Assembly: GCF_003347015.1 (NCBI RefSeq)
Contig: NZ_PNFB01000018.1
Span: 1 to 64,000 of the forward strand
Reading direction: 5' to 3'
Origin: Brachybacterium sp. YJGR34
GTDB lineage: Bacteria; Actinomycetota; Actinomycetes; Actinomycetales; Dermabacteraceae
DNA length: 64,000 bases
The position numbers and the translations under genes are program-made. The stretch's first letter is position 1; every line of letters starts with the position of its first letter. Shown in pieces: positions 24,459-32,730 of this stretch. The notes beneath the pieces are model-generated. The model was given only the letters and a program-made list of their open reading frames with translations. It searched no databases and was not told where the DNA came from.

Positions 24459-25991
24459 GTGAGCACCGAGAACACCGCCAGCACCGACAGCAGCGACCGG
24501 ATGAAGGACCTCGCCTCCCGCGGGGACTCCCGCTCGCAGCGCCCCAGCAACGAGGCGTTCCGCGAGTTCATCTCCTCCGGGTGGGACGAGACCGTCCCGG
24601 TCGCGGATCCGCTGCCCGCCGCGGAGGTCACCCCCGAGCGTCGCGATGCGCTGGTGCGGCGCCTGCCGGGGACCCGTCTGGTGCTGCCCGCCGGGGTGCT
24701 GAAGGTGCGCTCCAACGACACCGACTACCCCTTCCGCCCGGACACCGCCTTCGCGTACTACTCCGGCCTGGGCACCGATGAGGAGCCGGACAGCGTGCTG
24801 GTCGTCGAGCCGTCGGCCGAGGACCCCACGCTCTCGCGCGCCACCTACTTCTTCCGCCCCCGCGCCGGCTTCGACAGCAGCGAGTTCTACGCCGATGCGC
24901 GCTACGGCGAGATGTGGGTGGGGCGTCGCCCCACCCTCGCCGAGGCCGGCCGGCGCCTGGGCATCGAGGTGCGCCACATCGACGAGCTGCGCGACCACCT
25001 CGCCAAGGACGTCGGCGCCCATCTCTCCCTGTCCGTCATGCCCGCCGTGGACGCCGGCGTGGAGGCGATGGTCCAGGAGATCCGCGGCCAGAACGGACTG
25101 CCCGACGGCGAGGAGGCCACCGCCGAGTTCGCCGCCCTCAAGGAAGCCGCGAGCGAGCAGCGGCTGGTCAAGGACGACTACGAGATCACGCAGATGCGCG
25201 CCGCGGTGGACGCCACGATCCGCGGCTTCGAGGACGTCATCGCGCAGCTGCCCGCGGCCGTCGGCCATCCGCGCGGCGAGCGGGTCATCGAGGGCGCCTT
25301 CACCGCCTCCGCACGGGCCGCGGGCAACGGCGTCGGCTACGACACCATCGCCGCCGCCGGGGACCACGCCTGCACCCTGCACTGGACCCGCAACGACGGC
25401 GCCGTCCGCGAGGACGAGCTGGTGCTCATCGACGCGGGCGTCGAGATCGACTCGCTCTACACCGCGGACGTCACCCGCACCCTGCCGGTCTCCGGCACCT
25501 TCTCCCCCGTCCAGCGGAAGGTCTACGACGCCGTCCTCGAGGCCGCCGACGCCGCCTTCGCCGTGGCCCGGCCCGGGCTGCGCTTCCGCGAGCTGCACAC
25601 CGCGGCGATGGAGGTCCTCGCCGACCGGCTCGAGGAATGGGGCCTGCTGCCCGGCACCGCCGCCCAGTCGCTCTCCGCCGAGGGCCAGTGGCACCGGCGC
25701 TGGATGCCCCACGGCACCAGCCATCACCTGGGGATGGACGTCCACGACTGCGCGCAGGCGCGGCGTGAGATGTACCTGGACGCGGAGCTCGAGCCCGGCA
25801 TGGTCTTCACCATCGAGCCCGGCCTCTACTTCAAGGAGAACGACCTGCTGGTGCCCGAGGAGCTGCGCGGCATCGGGGTGCGGATCGAGGACGACGTGCT
25901 GGTCACGGCCGACGGGGTGGAGAACCTCTCGGCCGCCGCGCCGCGCACCGCCGCCGAGGTCGAGCGCTGGATCGCGGGACTGCGGCGGTGA
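24459..25991 (+). CDS. pepP: Xaa-Pro aminopeptidase (aminopeptidase P, M24B)
   Basis: 510-residue cytosolic dimetal peptidase that removes N-terminal residues preceding proline. An N-terminal creatinase-like domain (about 40-200) precedes the pita-bread catalytic domain. The ligands are visible as LIDAGVEIDSLYTADVTR (two Asp), HGTSHHLGMDVHD (His), FTIEPGLYF (Glu) and GIGVRIEDDVLV (Glu). Length fits the family, with a polar 30-residue N-terminal extension. The start is GTG 24459, 37 bp from the divergent PHP gene. It heads a tight four-gene run in which neighbours overlap or nearly touch. Confidence 0.92.
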   Translation: MSTENTASTDSSDRMKDLASRGDSRSQRPSNEAFREFISSGWDETVPVADPLPAAEVTPERRDALVRRLPGTRLVLPAGVLKVRSNDTDYPFRPDTAFAYYSGLGTDEEPDSVLVVEPSAEDPTLSRATYFFRPRAGFDSSEFYADARYGEMWVGRRPTLAEAGRRLGIEVRHIDELRDHLAKDVGAHLSLSVMPAVDAGVEAMVQEIRGQNGLPDGEEATAEFAALKEAASEQRLVKDDYEITQMRAAVDATIRGFEDVIAQLPAAVGHPRGERVIEGAFTASARAAGNGVGYDTIAAAGDHACTLHWTRNDGAVREDELVLIDAGVEIDSLYTADVTRTLPVSGTFSPVQRKVYDAVLEAADAAFAVARPGLRFRELHTAAMEVLADRLEEWGLLPGTAAQSLSAEGQWHRRWMPHGTSHHLGMDVHDCAQARREMYLDAELEPGMVFTIEPGLYFKENDLLVPEELRGIGVRIEDDVLVTADGVENLSAAAPRTAAEVERWIAGLRR

Positions 25992-27316
25992 GCAGCACCT
26001 CGCAGCCCCGCTTCTACGCGGCGCGGCTCGCCGGCACCAGCGTCTTCGATCCGATCGGGGACGCGGTGGCGACGGTCCGCGACGTGGTGGTGGTGCCGCA
26101 GAGCCGCGCCGGGGCCCGCGCGGTGGGCTTCGTCGTGGAGGTGGCCGGCAAGCGCCGCGTGTTCCTGCCCGCCACCCGGGTCACCTCGATCTCCCCGGGC
26201 CAGGTGATCTCCACCGGGGTGCTGAACGTGCGGCGCTTCGAGAAGCGCACCGGCGAGCTGCTCGTGATCGGCGATCTCCTGGACCGCGTGGTGACCTTCC
26301 TGGACGGCCGCGGCGAGGCGACGGTGCTGGACATCGCGCTGGACCAGAACCGGCACCGCGACTGGGAGGTCTCCCGCCTGCACCTGCGCCGGCACCGGCG
26401 CGGCGGCTCGCTGAGCAGGCTGGTCAGCCGCGGGGAGACCCTCACCGTCGAGGTCGGCGAGGTCAGCGGGCTGTACGGCTCCCAGGCCGAGCAGTCCGCC
26501 CATCTGCTGGCCGCCTCCTACCAGGACCTCAACCCCGCCGACCTCGCCGAGGTGATCCAGGAGCTCGAGCCCAAGCGTCGCATCGAGATGGCCGGCGAGC
26601 TGTCCGACGAGCGCCTCGCGGACGTCCTCGAGGAGCTGCCCGAGGACACCCGGGTCGAGGTGATGACCGGGCTGGACGCCACCCGCGCCGCGGACGTGCT
26701 CGACGAGATGGATCCCGACGACGCCGCGGACCTGGTCCAGGAGCTGCCGGAGGCGGTCGCCACGCACCTGCTGAGCCTCATGGAGCCCGAGGAGGCGGAG
26801 GACGTCCGCCGCCTCATGGCCTACGACGAGTACGCCGCCGGCGGCATGATGACCACGGAGCCGCTGATCGTCTCCCCCGAGACCTCGGTCGCGCACTGCC
26901 TGGCGATGATCAGCCGCGAGGTGGTCCATGCCGCGCTCGCCTCCACGGTGCACGTGTGCCGCTCGCCGCTGGAGACCCCGACGGGCAGGCTGCTGGGCAT
27001 CGTCCACTTCCAGCAGCTGCTGCGCGAGCGCCCGGACCGTGCCGTCGGCGACCTGCTCGACCAGGACCGGGTGGCCGTCGGTCCCACCGCGCCCCTGTCC
27101 GCGGTGACGCGCGAGATGGCGACCTACAACCTCGTCTCGATCCCCGTCATCGACGACGACGGCCGCCTGCTGGGCGCCATCACCGTCGACGACGTGCTGG
27201 ACCACGTGCTGCCCGAGGACTGGCGCGAGCAGGACGAACCGGCCCCCACCACGGGCCAGATCGATCTCTCGGAGATCGCCCGGGCCACCGCCCGCGAGGA
27301 CGCGAGGGAGGACTGA
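25988..27316 (+). CDS. Soluble MgtE N-domain and CBS-pair protein
   Basis: 442 residues without membrane helices. Two PRC-barrel-like segments occupy about 10-150. A superhelical MgtE intracellular N domain follows (about 180-290, with NPADLAEVIQEL and DPDDAADLVQEL repeats), then a CBS pair (about 290-420). Full MgtE channels add a C-terminal membrane domain, which is absent here. The protein is therefore probably a Mg2+ or nucleotide sensor or partner rather than a transporter. The architecture recurs in actinobacteria beside DUF1003 and mrp. Its GTG start overlaps the pepP stop by 4 bp (GTGA). Confidence 0.85.
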   Translation: MSSTSQPRFYAARLAGTSVFDPIGDAVATVRDVVVVPQSRAGARAVGFVVEVAGKRRVFLPATRVTSISPGQVISTGVLNVRRFEKRTGELLVIGDLLDRVVTFLDGRGEATVLDIALDQNRHRDWEVSRLHLRRHRRGGSLSRLVSRGETLTVEVGEVSGLYGSQAEQSAHLLAASYQDLNPADLAEVIQELEPKRRIEMAGELSDERLADVLEELPEDTRVEVMTGLDATRAADVLDEMDPDDAADLVQELPEAVATHLLSLMEPEEAEDVRRLMAYDEYAAGGMMTTEPLIVSPETSVAHCLAMISREVVHAALASTVHVCRSPLETPTGRLLGIVHFQQLLRERPDRAVGDLLDQDRVAVGPTAPLSAVTREMATYNLVSIPVIDDDGRLLGAITVDDVLDHVLPEDWREQDEPAPTTGQIDLSEIARATAREDARED

Positions 27317-27318
27317 GG

Positions 27319-27924
27319 ATGGCCGAGCACGTCCCCGCCCCGCTCGACGACCCCTCGCCCCGGAGGGCCCGGCTGCGCAACCCCTTCGCCGGTGACGCCT
27401 TCGGCCGCGCCGCCGAGGGCTTCGCCCGGATGATGGGCACCCCGGCGTTCCTCGTCGGCATGACGCTGTTCTGCGCCGTCTGGCTGACCTGGAACTCGCT
27501 CGCCCCCGAGTCCGCCCAGTTCGATCCGCGGGCGCTGAACTTCACCCTGCTGACGCTGATCCTCTCGCTGCAGGCCTCCTACGCCGCGCCCCTGCTGCTG
27601 CTCGCGCAGAACCGCCAGGACGACCGCGACCGCGTGCAGGCCGAGCAGGATCGCCAGTCCAACGAGCGCAATCACGCCACCACCGACTTCATCACGCGGG
27701 AGATCGCCTCCCTGCGCCTGGCCCTGGGCGACGTCGCGACCCGCGACTTCGTCCGCGGCGAGATCCGCGATCTGCTCGAGGAGCTCGAGGATCACCCCGC
27801 CGCACCACCCGCCCCGGATGCCGACACGCTGCGCCGGATCCTCCGTGAGGAGGTCGAGGCCGCCCTCGCGGCCCGTGAGCGCACCGGCGACCCCACCCCA
27901 TCGAAGGAGCAGGACTCCCCGTGA
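27319..27924 (+). CDS. DUF1003 membrane protein
   Basis: 201 residues. Two membrane helices, FLVGMTLFCAVWLTWNSL (near 40) and TLILSLQASYAAPLLLLA (near 80), are followed by the family signature QNRQDDRDR and a long charged, helical C-terminal domain. The function is unknown. ATG 27319 begins 2 bp after the MgtE-N/CBS stop, and the 3' end overlaps mrp by 4 bp. The pairing with an MgtE-N/CBS protein suggests, but does not prove, a link to divalent cation handling. Confidence 0.85.
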   Translation: MAEHVPAPLDDPSPRRARLRNPFAGDAFGRAAEGFARMMGTPAFLVGMTLFCAVWLTWNSLAPESAQFDPRALNFTLLTLILSLQASYAAPLLLLAQNRQDDRDRVQAEQDRQSNERNHATTDFITREIASLRLALGDVATRDFVRGEIRDLLEELEDHPAAPPAPDADTLRRILREEVEAALAARERTGDPTPSKEQDSP

Positions 27925-29069
27925 CCAGCACCGCAGACACCACCGGCGACAACCGCGTCGCCCAGATCCACGAGGCGCTGACCGGGGTGATGGACCCCGA
28001 GATCCACCGTCCGATCACCGAGCTGGGCATGGTCGACGACGTCTCGATCGACGCCGACGGCACCGCGCGCGTGCAGGTCCTCGTGACCATCGAGGGCTGC
28101 CCGATGCGCGACAGGATCGAGCGCGAGACCGCGGAGGCCACCGCGACCGTGCCGGGCCTCAGCCGCGTCGAGGTCTCGACCTCCGCGATGAGCGAGGAGC
28201 AGCGCCGTGAGCTCACCGCGCGCCTGCGCCAGGGCCGCCGTCAGATCCCCTTCAACCAGGCCGGGTCGCTGACCCGCGTCTACGCGATCTCCTCCGGCAA
28301 GGGCGGGGTCGGCAAGTCCACCGTCACGGCGAACCTGGCCGCCGCGATGGCGGCCGACGGCCTGCGCGTGGGCGTGATCGACGCGGACATCCACGGCTTC
28401 TCGATGCCCGGCATGTTCGGCATCACCGACCAGCCCACCAAGGTCTCCGACCTGCTGATGCCGCCGGAGGCGCACGGTGTCGCCGTGATGAGCATCGGCA
28501 TGTTCGTCCCCGAGGGGCAGGCCGTGGTCTGGCGCGGCCCGAAGATGCACCGCGCGATCGAGCAGTTCGCCTCCGACGTCTTCTGGGGCGATCTGGACGT
28601 GCTGCTGCTGGACCTCCCCCCGGGCACCGGGGACGTCGCGATCTCGGTGGCCCAGCTGCTTCCGGGCGCGAAGATGGTCGTGGTGACCACGCCGCAGCAG
28701 TCGGCGGCCGCGGTCGCCGAGCGGGTGGGCTCGCTCGCGAGCTCCACCGAGCAGGAGATCGCCGGGGTGGTCGAGAACATGGCCGGGCTGACGCTCCCGG
28801 ACGGCTCGGTGATGGACGTCTTCGGCACCGGCGGCGGGGACCGGGTCGCCGCCACCCTCGCCGAGTCCGTGGGGCACGACGTCCCCGTGCTGGGCCGGGT
28901 GGGTCTGGACCCTGCGCTGCGCGAGGGGGCCGATCAGGGCGTGCCGCTGGTGGTCTCCGCGCCGGAGAGCCCCACCGCGACGTCGCTGCGGGGGATCGCC
29001 CGCTCCCTCGTGCACACCCCGCGCGGCCTGGGCGGGATGAAGCTGCCGCTGTCCGTGTCCCGGAGCTGA
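27921..29069 (+). CDS. mrp: Mrp/ApbC-type P-loop ATPase, iron-sulfur carrier
   Basis: 382 residues. An N-terminal MIP18/DUF59 domain (about 10-90, with VTIEGCPMRD) precedes a ParA-like ATPase with deviant Walker A SSGKGGVGKSTVTANLA near 122. The Asp-rich VIDADIHG and LLLDLPPGTGD motifs follow. Mrp proteins carry or transfer iron-sulfur clusters. The CxxC present in many Mrp proteins after VENM is missing here (VENMAGLTLPDG). The homologous position in M. tuberculosis is Rv1229c. The GTG start overlaps the DUF1003 stop by 4 bp. It converges on tatB with only 10 bp between and no visible terminator. Confidence 0.92.
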   Translation: MTSTADTTGDNRVAQIHEALTGVMDPEIHRPITELGMVDDVSIDADGTARVQVLVTIEGCPMRDRIERETAEATATVPGLSRVEVSTSAMSEEQRRELTARLRQGRRQIPFNQAGSLTRVYAISSGKGGVGKSTVTANLAAAMAADGLRVGVIDADIHGFSMPGMFGITDQPTKVSDLLMPPEAHGVAVMSIGMFVPEGQAVVWRGPKMHRAIEQFASDVFWGDLDVLLLDLPPGTGDVAISVAQLLPGAKMVVVTTPQQSAAAVAERVGSLASSTEQEIAGVVENMAGLTLPDGSVMDVFGTGGGDRVAATLAESVGHDVPVLGRVGLDPALREGADQGVPLVVSAPESPTATSLRGIARSLVHTPRGLGGMKLPLSVSRS

Positions 29070-29079
29070 GCGGCCGGGG

Positions 29080-29499
29080 TCAGGTGGCCTCGTCGTCGAA
29101 GGGGGCGCGCTGGGGGCCCTTGTCCTTCGCCGAGGACTTCTTCCCGCCCGAGGAGCCCTTCTTCGCGGCGGCACCGGCCGCGGCGCCCCCGGCGGCGACG
29201 GACATCGCCTCCTTGCTGGGCAGGATCTCCTCGATGTCGGTATCGCCCCAGGCCTCGCGGATGATGCGGCGCGGGTCGTACTGGCGCGGATCGTACTTCC
29301 TCAGATCCTCCATCGCGATGCCCATCTCGTCCTCGACGGTCGAGCGGGAGTCGTCCACCCAGCGGCGCGCCATGCGCACCCAGGTGATCAGCTGGCGGGT
29401 GACGTCCGGGAGGCGCTGCGGGCCGACGACCACCAGGAAGACGATCAGGATGACGACGATCTCCCAGCCACCGAAGCCGAAGAAGCCGCTGCCGCCCAT
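29080..29499 (-). CDS. tatB: Sec-independent translocase component TatB
   Basis: 139-residue TatA/B-family protein. A short N terminus and one membrane helix (WEIVVILIVFLVVVGPQRLP) lead into an amphipathic helix (TRQLITWVRMARRWVDD) and a Lys/Ala/Gly-rich tail. The location beside mrp and near an O-methyltransferase mirrors mycobacterial tatB. It would act with TatC in exporting folded twin-arginine proteins such as the polysaccharide lyase at 39.7 kb. TatA and TatC are not in the window. Confidence 0.88.
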   Translation of the reverse strand: MGGSGFFGFGGWEIVVILIVFLVVVGPQRLPDVTRQLITWVRMARRWVDDSRSTVEDEMGIAMEDLRKYDPRQYDPRRIIREAWGDTDIEEILPSKEAMSVAAGGAAAGAAAKKGSSGGKKSSAKDKGPQRAPFDDEAT

Positions 29500-29639
29500 T
29501 GTCCACCTGTTGGTCTCGAGATCCGCTGATGCGGTGACATTATTGCATCGCGGAGCGATCGCGGGTTCTCAGACGCCCCGCGGACCGCAGCTGTCGTAGG
29601 ATCGGCCCGATCATACGGGCGGAAGGAGAGGATGCACTG

Positions 29640-30299
29640 ATGTCGTCGGGAAAGGTGGCCAGCTGGGCCCACGGGGAGGAGTTCGTCGACGAGGCGACGC
29701 TCTTCGCCGACGACGGCGTCCTCGCCCGCGCCCGGGAGCGCGGCAACGAGCTCGGGGCGACTCCGGTCCTGCCCGGCGCGGGGTCCCTGATGCGCGTGCT
29801 CGCGGCCGCCGTCCAGGCGCGCTCCGCGGTCGAGATCGGCACGGGCAGCGGGGTCGGCTCCCTCTACCTGCTCTCCGGCATGCATCCCGACGGGGTGCTC
29901 ACCACGATCGATCCCGAGGTGGAGAACCAGCGCGCGGCGCGGGAGGCCTTCGCGGAGGCCGCGATCCGCTCTCCGCGGGTGCGCACCATCGCCGGCCGTC
30001 CGCGGGACGTCGTCGGCCGGCTCACCGACCACGCCTACGACCTGGTCAGCTTCCCGGCCCATGCCGCGCACGTGCTGGACCTGCTCGAGCATGCTCGCCG
30101 TCTGCTGCGCCCGGGCGGGGTGCTGGTGATCCCCCACGCGCTCTTCCACGACCGGGTCGCCGATCCCGCCGCGCGGGACGAGACCACCCGTTCGGTGCGC
30201 GCTCTGCTGCGGGCGGTGTCCGAGGCCGAGGACCTGGTGCCGGTGCTGACCGGCAGCGGCGACGGCGTCCTCGCCGCGGTGCTGCGACCCGGCCGCTGA
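29640..30299 (+). CDS. O-methyltransferase (class I, SAM-dependent)
   Basis: 219-residue SAM-dependent methyltransferase of the catechol-O-methyltransferase-like family (compare M. tuberculosis Rv1220c). The SAM motif VEIGTGSGVGSLYLLSGM lies near 64. The later acidic motif TTIDPEVENQRAAREAF and the Asp of YDLVSFPAH fit the fold. The acceptor is unknown. GGAGAGG precedes ATG 29640. In mycobacteria sigE and its anti-sigma gene lie between the homologues of this gene and tatB. Here only 140 bp of divergent spacer remain. Confidence 0.85.
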   Translation: MSSGKVASWAHGEEFVDEATLFADDGVLARARERGNELGATPVLPGAGSLMRVLAAAVQARSAVEIGTGSGVGSLYLLSGMHPDGVLTTIDPEVENQRAAREAFAEAAIRSPRVRTIAGRPRDVVGRLTDHAYDLVSFPAHAAHVLDLLEHARRLLRPGGVLVIPHALFHDRVADPAARDETTRSVRALLRAVSEAEDLVPVLTGSGDGVLAAVLRPGR

Positions 30300-30323
30300 G
30301 GCCCCGGCACCGACCGGCACGAG

Positions 30324-30356
30324 CACAGCCCCGCACCACGAGGGTGCGGGGCTGTG
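30324..30356. terminator. Bidirectional terminator after the O-methyltransferase
   Basis: A perfect 14-bp stem (30324-30337 with 30343-30356) and 5-nt loop lie between the convergent methyltransferase and DUF3117 genes. Confidence 0.75.
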
Positions 30357-30374
30357 GGCCGGAACGCCGTAGGC

Positions 30375-30542
30375 CTACTCGACGACGCCCTCGAGAGCGT
30401 CACGAAGCTCGACCGCCTCGGATGCGGCGATCTCGACGACCAGGCGGCCGCCTCCCTCGAGCGGAACCCGCATGATGATGCTGCGGCCCTCCTCCACGAC
30501 CTCGAGCGGACCGTCCCCGGTGCGCGGCTTCATTGCAGCCAT
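30375..30542 (-). CDS. DUF3117 small protein
   Basis: 55-residue protein whose translation begins MAAMKPRTGDGPLEVVEEG and ends DALEGVVE. It matches the actinobacterial DUF3117 family (M. tuberculosis Rv1211), of unknown function. A strong AAGGAGG lies 7 nt before the ATG. The centre (SIIMRVPLEGGGRLVVEI) predicts two beta strands and the C terminus a helix. It is followed by the terminator at 30324-30356. Confidence 0.88.
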   Translation of the reverse strand: MAAMKPRTGDGPLEVVEEGRSIIMRVPLEGGGRLVVEIAASEAVELRDALEGVVE

Positions 30543-30621
30543 GGCGTGCCTCCTTGATGGTGTCGCTGCTCCTGAGGGGCTCCCCCGGACGGGGCCTCGG
30601 ACAGCGCGCGTACGGTGGCCA

Positions 30622-30783
30622 TTATCTCAGGTCCCGCGACCTGATCGCACGCCGTGACCGCCGCGGGCGCTCCGGGAGCCCGATCCCGTCCCCGATCCGC
30701 CCCCTCGCGACGCCCACCATGAGCACGCCGACCACCACCGCGACGAGCAGCAGGAGCAGCACGATCGGGGTGACGGCGGTCAT
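30622..30783 (-). CDS. Short single-span membrane protein coupled to the LOG gene
   Basis: 53 residues. An N-terminal hydrophobic helix (PIVLLLLLVAVVVGVLMVGV) is followed by a basic tail (PERPRRSRRAIRSRD). The ATG overlaps the LOG-family stop codon by 4 bp (ATGA). In M. tuberculosis the corresponding neighbourhood holds the longer Rv1209, which starts with a similar helix. This protein may be a shortened version, which is inference. The function is unknown. Confidence 0.6.
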   Translation of the reverse strand: MTAVTPIVLLLLLVAVVVGVLMVGVARGRIGDGIGLPERPRRSRRAIRSRDLR

Positions 30784-31550
30784 CGGCCGGTCGCTCCCGC
30801 GCCCGAGGCGTCGTGCCGCTGGGCCGCCTCGCGGAGCACCGCGAGGGCCTCCTCGGCGGTGTCGACCACGCGCAGCAGGTCGATGTCGGAGGGCTTGATC
30901 ATGCCGCGGTCCACGACCGCGGAGCGGAGCCAGTCCAGCAGCCCCCTCCAGTAGTCCCCGCCGACCAGGACCACGGGGAACATCGCGATCTTGTGGGTCT
31001 GCATCAGGCACAGCGCCTCGAACAGCTCGTCGAAGGTGCCGAAGCCGCCGGGCATCACCACGAAGCCGCTGGAGTACTTCACGAACATCGTCTTGCGGGC
31101 GAAGAAGTAGCGGAAGTCGACCCCGAGGTCGACATAGGCGTTCATGCCCTGCTCGTGCGGCACCTCGATCCCCAGCCCCACCGAGATGCCGCCGCCCTCC
31201 TGGGCACCGCGGTTACCGGCCTCCATGATGCCGGGGCCCCCGCCGGTGATCACCGCGTAGCCCATCTCGACGATGCCGCGCGCGATCTCGCGGGCGCAGG
31301 CGTAGTCGGGATGGTCCTCGGGCAGGCGGGCGGAGCCGAAGATCGAGACCGCCGGGCCCAGCTCGGCGAGAGCGCCGAAGCCCTCGACGAACTCGGACTG
31401 GATGCGCATGACCCGCCACGGGTCCGAGTGCGTCCAGCTGCCGGCCGCCTCGTCCTCCAGCAGGCGCTGATCGGTGGTGCGGGCGGGACGCAGGGAGCCG
31501 CCCAGCGTGACGGGCCCCCGGCGGTGCTGTGCTCGTTCCTCTGGCGTCAT
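30780..31550 (-). CDS. LOG-family protein (TIGR00730)
   Basis: 256 residues of the lysine decarboxylase-like/LOG fold. The diagnostic VITGGGPGIMEAGNRGAQ lies near 115 and MPGGFGTFDELFE near 180. LOG enzymes are cytokinin nucleoside 5'-monophosphate phosphoribohydrolases. The bacterial role is probably hydrolysis of modified or damaged nucleotides, and true lysine decarboxylation is not expected. ATG 31550 is preferred to an upstream in-frame start inside dapE, because TACGCT lies exactly 6 nt before it. The gene follows dapE by 16 bp (compare M. tuberculosis Rv1205 near dapE). Confidence 0.88.
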   Translation of the reverse strand: MTPEERAQHRRGPVTLGGSLRPARTTDQRLLEDEAAGSWTHSDPWRVMRIQSEFVEGFGALAELGPAVSIFGSARLPEDHPDYACAREIARGIVEMGYAVITGGGPGIMEAGNRGAQEGGGISVGLGIEVPHEQGMNAYVDLGVDFRYFFARKTMFVKYSSGFVVMPGGFGTFDELFEALCLMQTHKIAMFPVVLVGGDYWRGLLDWLRSAVVDRGMIKPSDIDLLRVVDTAEEALAVLREAAQRHDASGAGATGR

Positions 31551-31566
31551 GGATCGAGCGTAGCTC

Positions 31567-32667
31567 TCAGGCGGTGAGGAATCGGCGCAGGCCCTCGAGT
31601 GCGGCCTCGAGGTCCGCCAGCGGGACGTGCTCGTCGTCGGCATGGGCGAGCAGCGCGTCGCCCGGGCCGAAGTTCACCGCGGGCACTCCCAGCGCGGCGA
31701 ACCGTGCCACGTCGGTCCAGCCCTGCTTCGCTGCGAGCGGCACGTCCTCCCCGAGGGCGGCCAGGAAGCCGCGGGCGGCCTCGGCCTCCAGCCCGGGCAG
31801 CGCGCCGCCGGCGGCATCGGTCACCACGATGTCCAGGTCCAGGCCCGCGAGGACCTCCCGGACGTGCGCCTCGGCCTGCTCCACGGAGGTGTCCGGGGCG
31901 AAGCGGTAGTTCACGGTCACCCGCGCCCGGTCCGGGATGACGTTGCCGGCGATGCCGCCCGAGATCGCGACCGCGTTGAGGCACTCCCGGTACTCGAGGC
32001 CGTCGATGACGGCCCGACGGGCACGGTAGGCGGAGAGTCGCTCGAGCACGGGGGCCAGGTGGTGGATCGCGTTGTCGCCCACCCAGTCGCGCGCGGAGTG
32101 CGCGGCGATGCCGCGGGCGCTGACCTCGAGCTTCATCGTGCCCTTGCAGCCGCCCTCGACCGCTGCGGAGGTGGGCTCCCCGAGGATCGCGAAGTCCGCG
32201 GCGAGGTACTCGGGGTGCTCGGCGGCGATCCGGGTCAGGGAGTTGTCCGCGGCGGCGACCTCCTCGTGGTCGTAGAAGATCCAGGTGAGGTCCACCCCGG
32301 CGGCGTCGGCCTCGACCGCGAGCTTGAGCAGCACCGCCACCCCGCCCTTCATGTCACAGGTGCCCCGCCCCACCAGCTCCTCGCGTCCGTCCCGGACCCG
32401 GCGGGAGGAGGGGAGGTTGTCCGCGACCGGCACGGTGTCGAGGTGGCCTGCCAGGAGGACGCGCTGCGCGAGGCCGCGATGGGTGCGGGCGATGACGGTG
32501 TCGCCGTCGCGGATCACCTCGAGATGGCGGGCATGGGTGCGCAGCGCGTCCTCGACGGCATCGGCGAGCACCCGCTCGTTCCCGGAGACCGACTCGATGT
32601 CGACGATCGCGGCGGTGAGGTCGACGATGTCGGAGAACGGGTCGAGGCGAGGGGTCATCTCAGGCAT
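31567..32667 (-). CDS. dapE: Succinyl-diaminopimelate desuccinylase
   Basis: 366-residue M20-family zinc hydrolase. It cleaves N-succinyl-LL-2,6-diaminopimelate to LL-DAP and succinate in the lysine and peptidoglycan pathway. Metal and catalytic motifs are LLAGHLDTVPVADN, GRGTCDMKGG, FYDHEEVAAADN and AILGEPTSAAVEGGCKG. A lid/dimer domain follows (about 175-285), and the final zinc His lies in FGPGDALLAHADDEHV. ATG 32667 is favoured, with CACCAT exactly 6 nt upstream. ATG 32658 is also possible. dapD and dapC are elsewhere in the window, so the succinylase branch is complete at these steps. Confidence 0.93.
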   Translation of the reverse strand: MPEMTPRLDPFSDIVDLTAAIVDIESVSGNERVLADAVEDALRTHARHLEVIRDGDTVIARTHRGLAQRVLLAGHLDTVPVADNLPSSRRVRDGREELVGRGTCDMKGGVAVLLKLAVEADAAGVDLTWIFYDHEEVAAADNSLTRIAAEHPEYLAADFAILGEPTSAAVEGGCKGTMKLEVSARGIAAHSARDWVGDNAIHHLAPVLERLSAYRARRAVIDGLEYRECLNAVAISGGIAGNVIPDRARVTVNYRFAPDTSVEQAEAHVREVLAGLDLDIVVTDAAGGALPGLEAEAARGFLAALGEDVPLAAKQGWTDVARFAALGVPAVNFGPGDALLAHADDEHVPLADLEAALEGLRRFLTA

Positions 32668-32730
32668 GGGGCCATGGTGCCACGGGCACGGCGATGGTCG
32701 TTCCTGGTCGTTCCGCCGCAGGGTCCCCGG

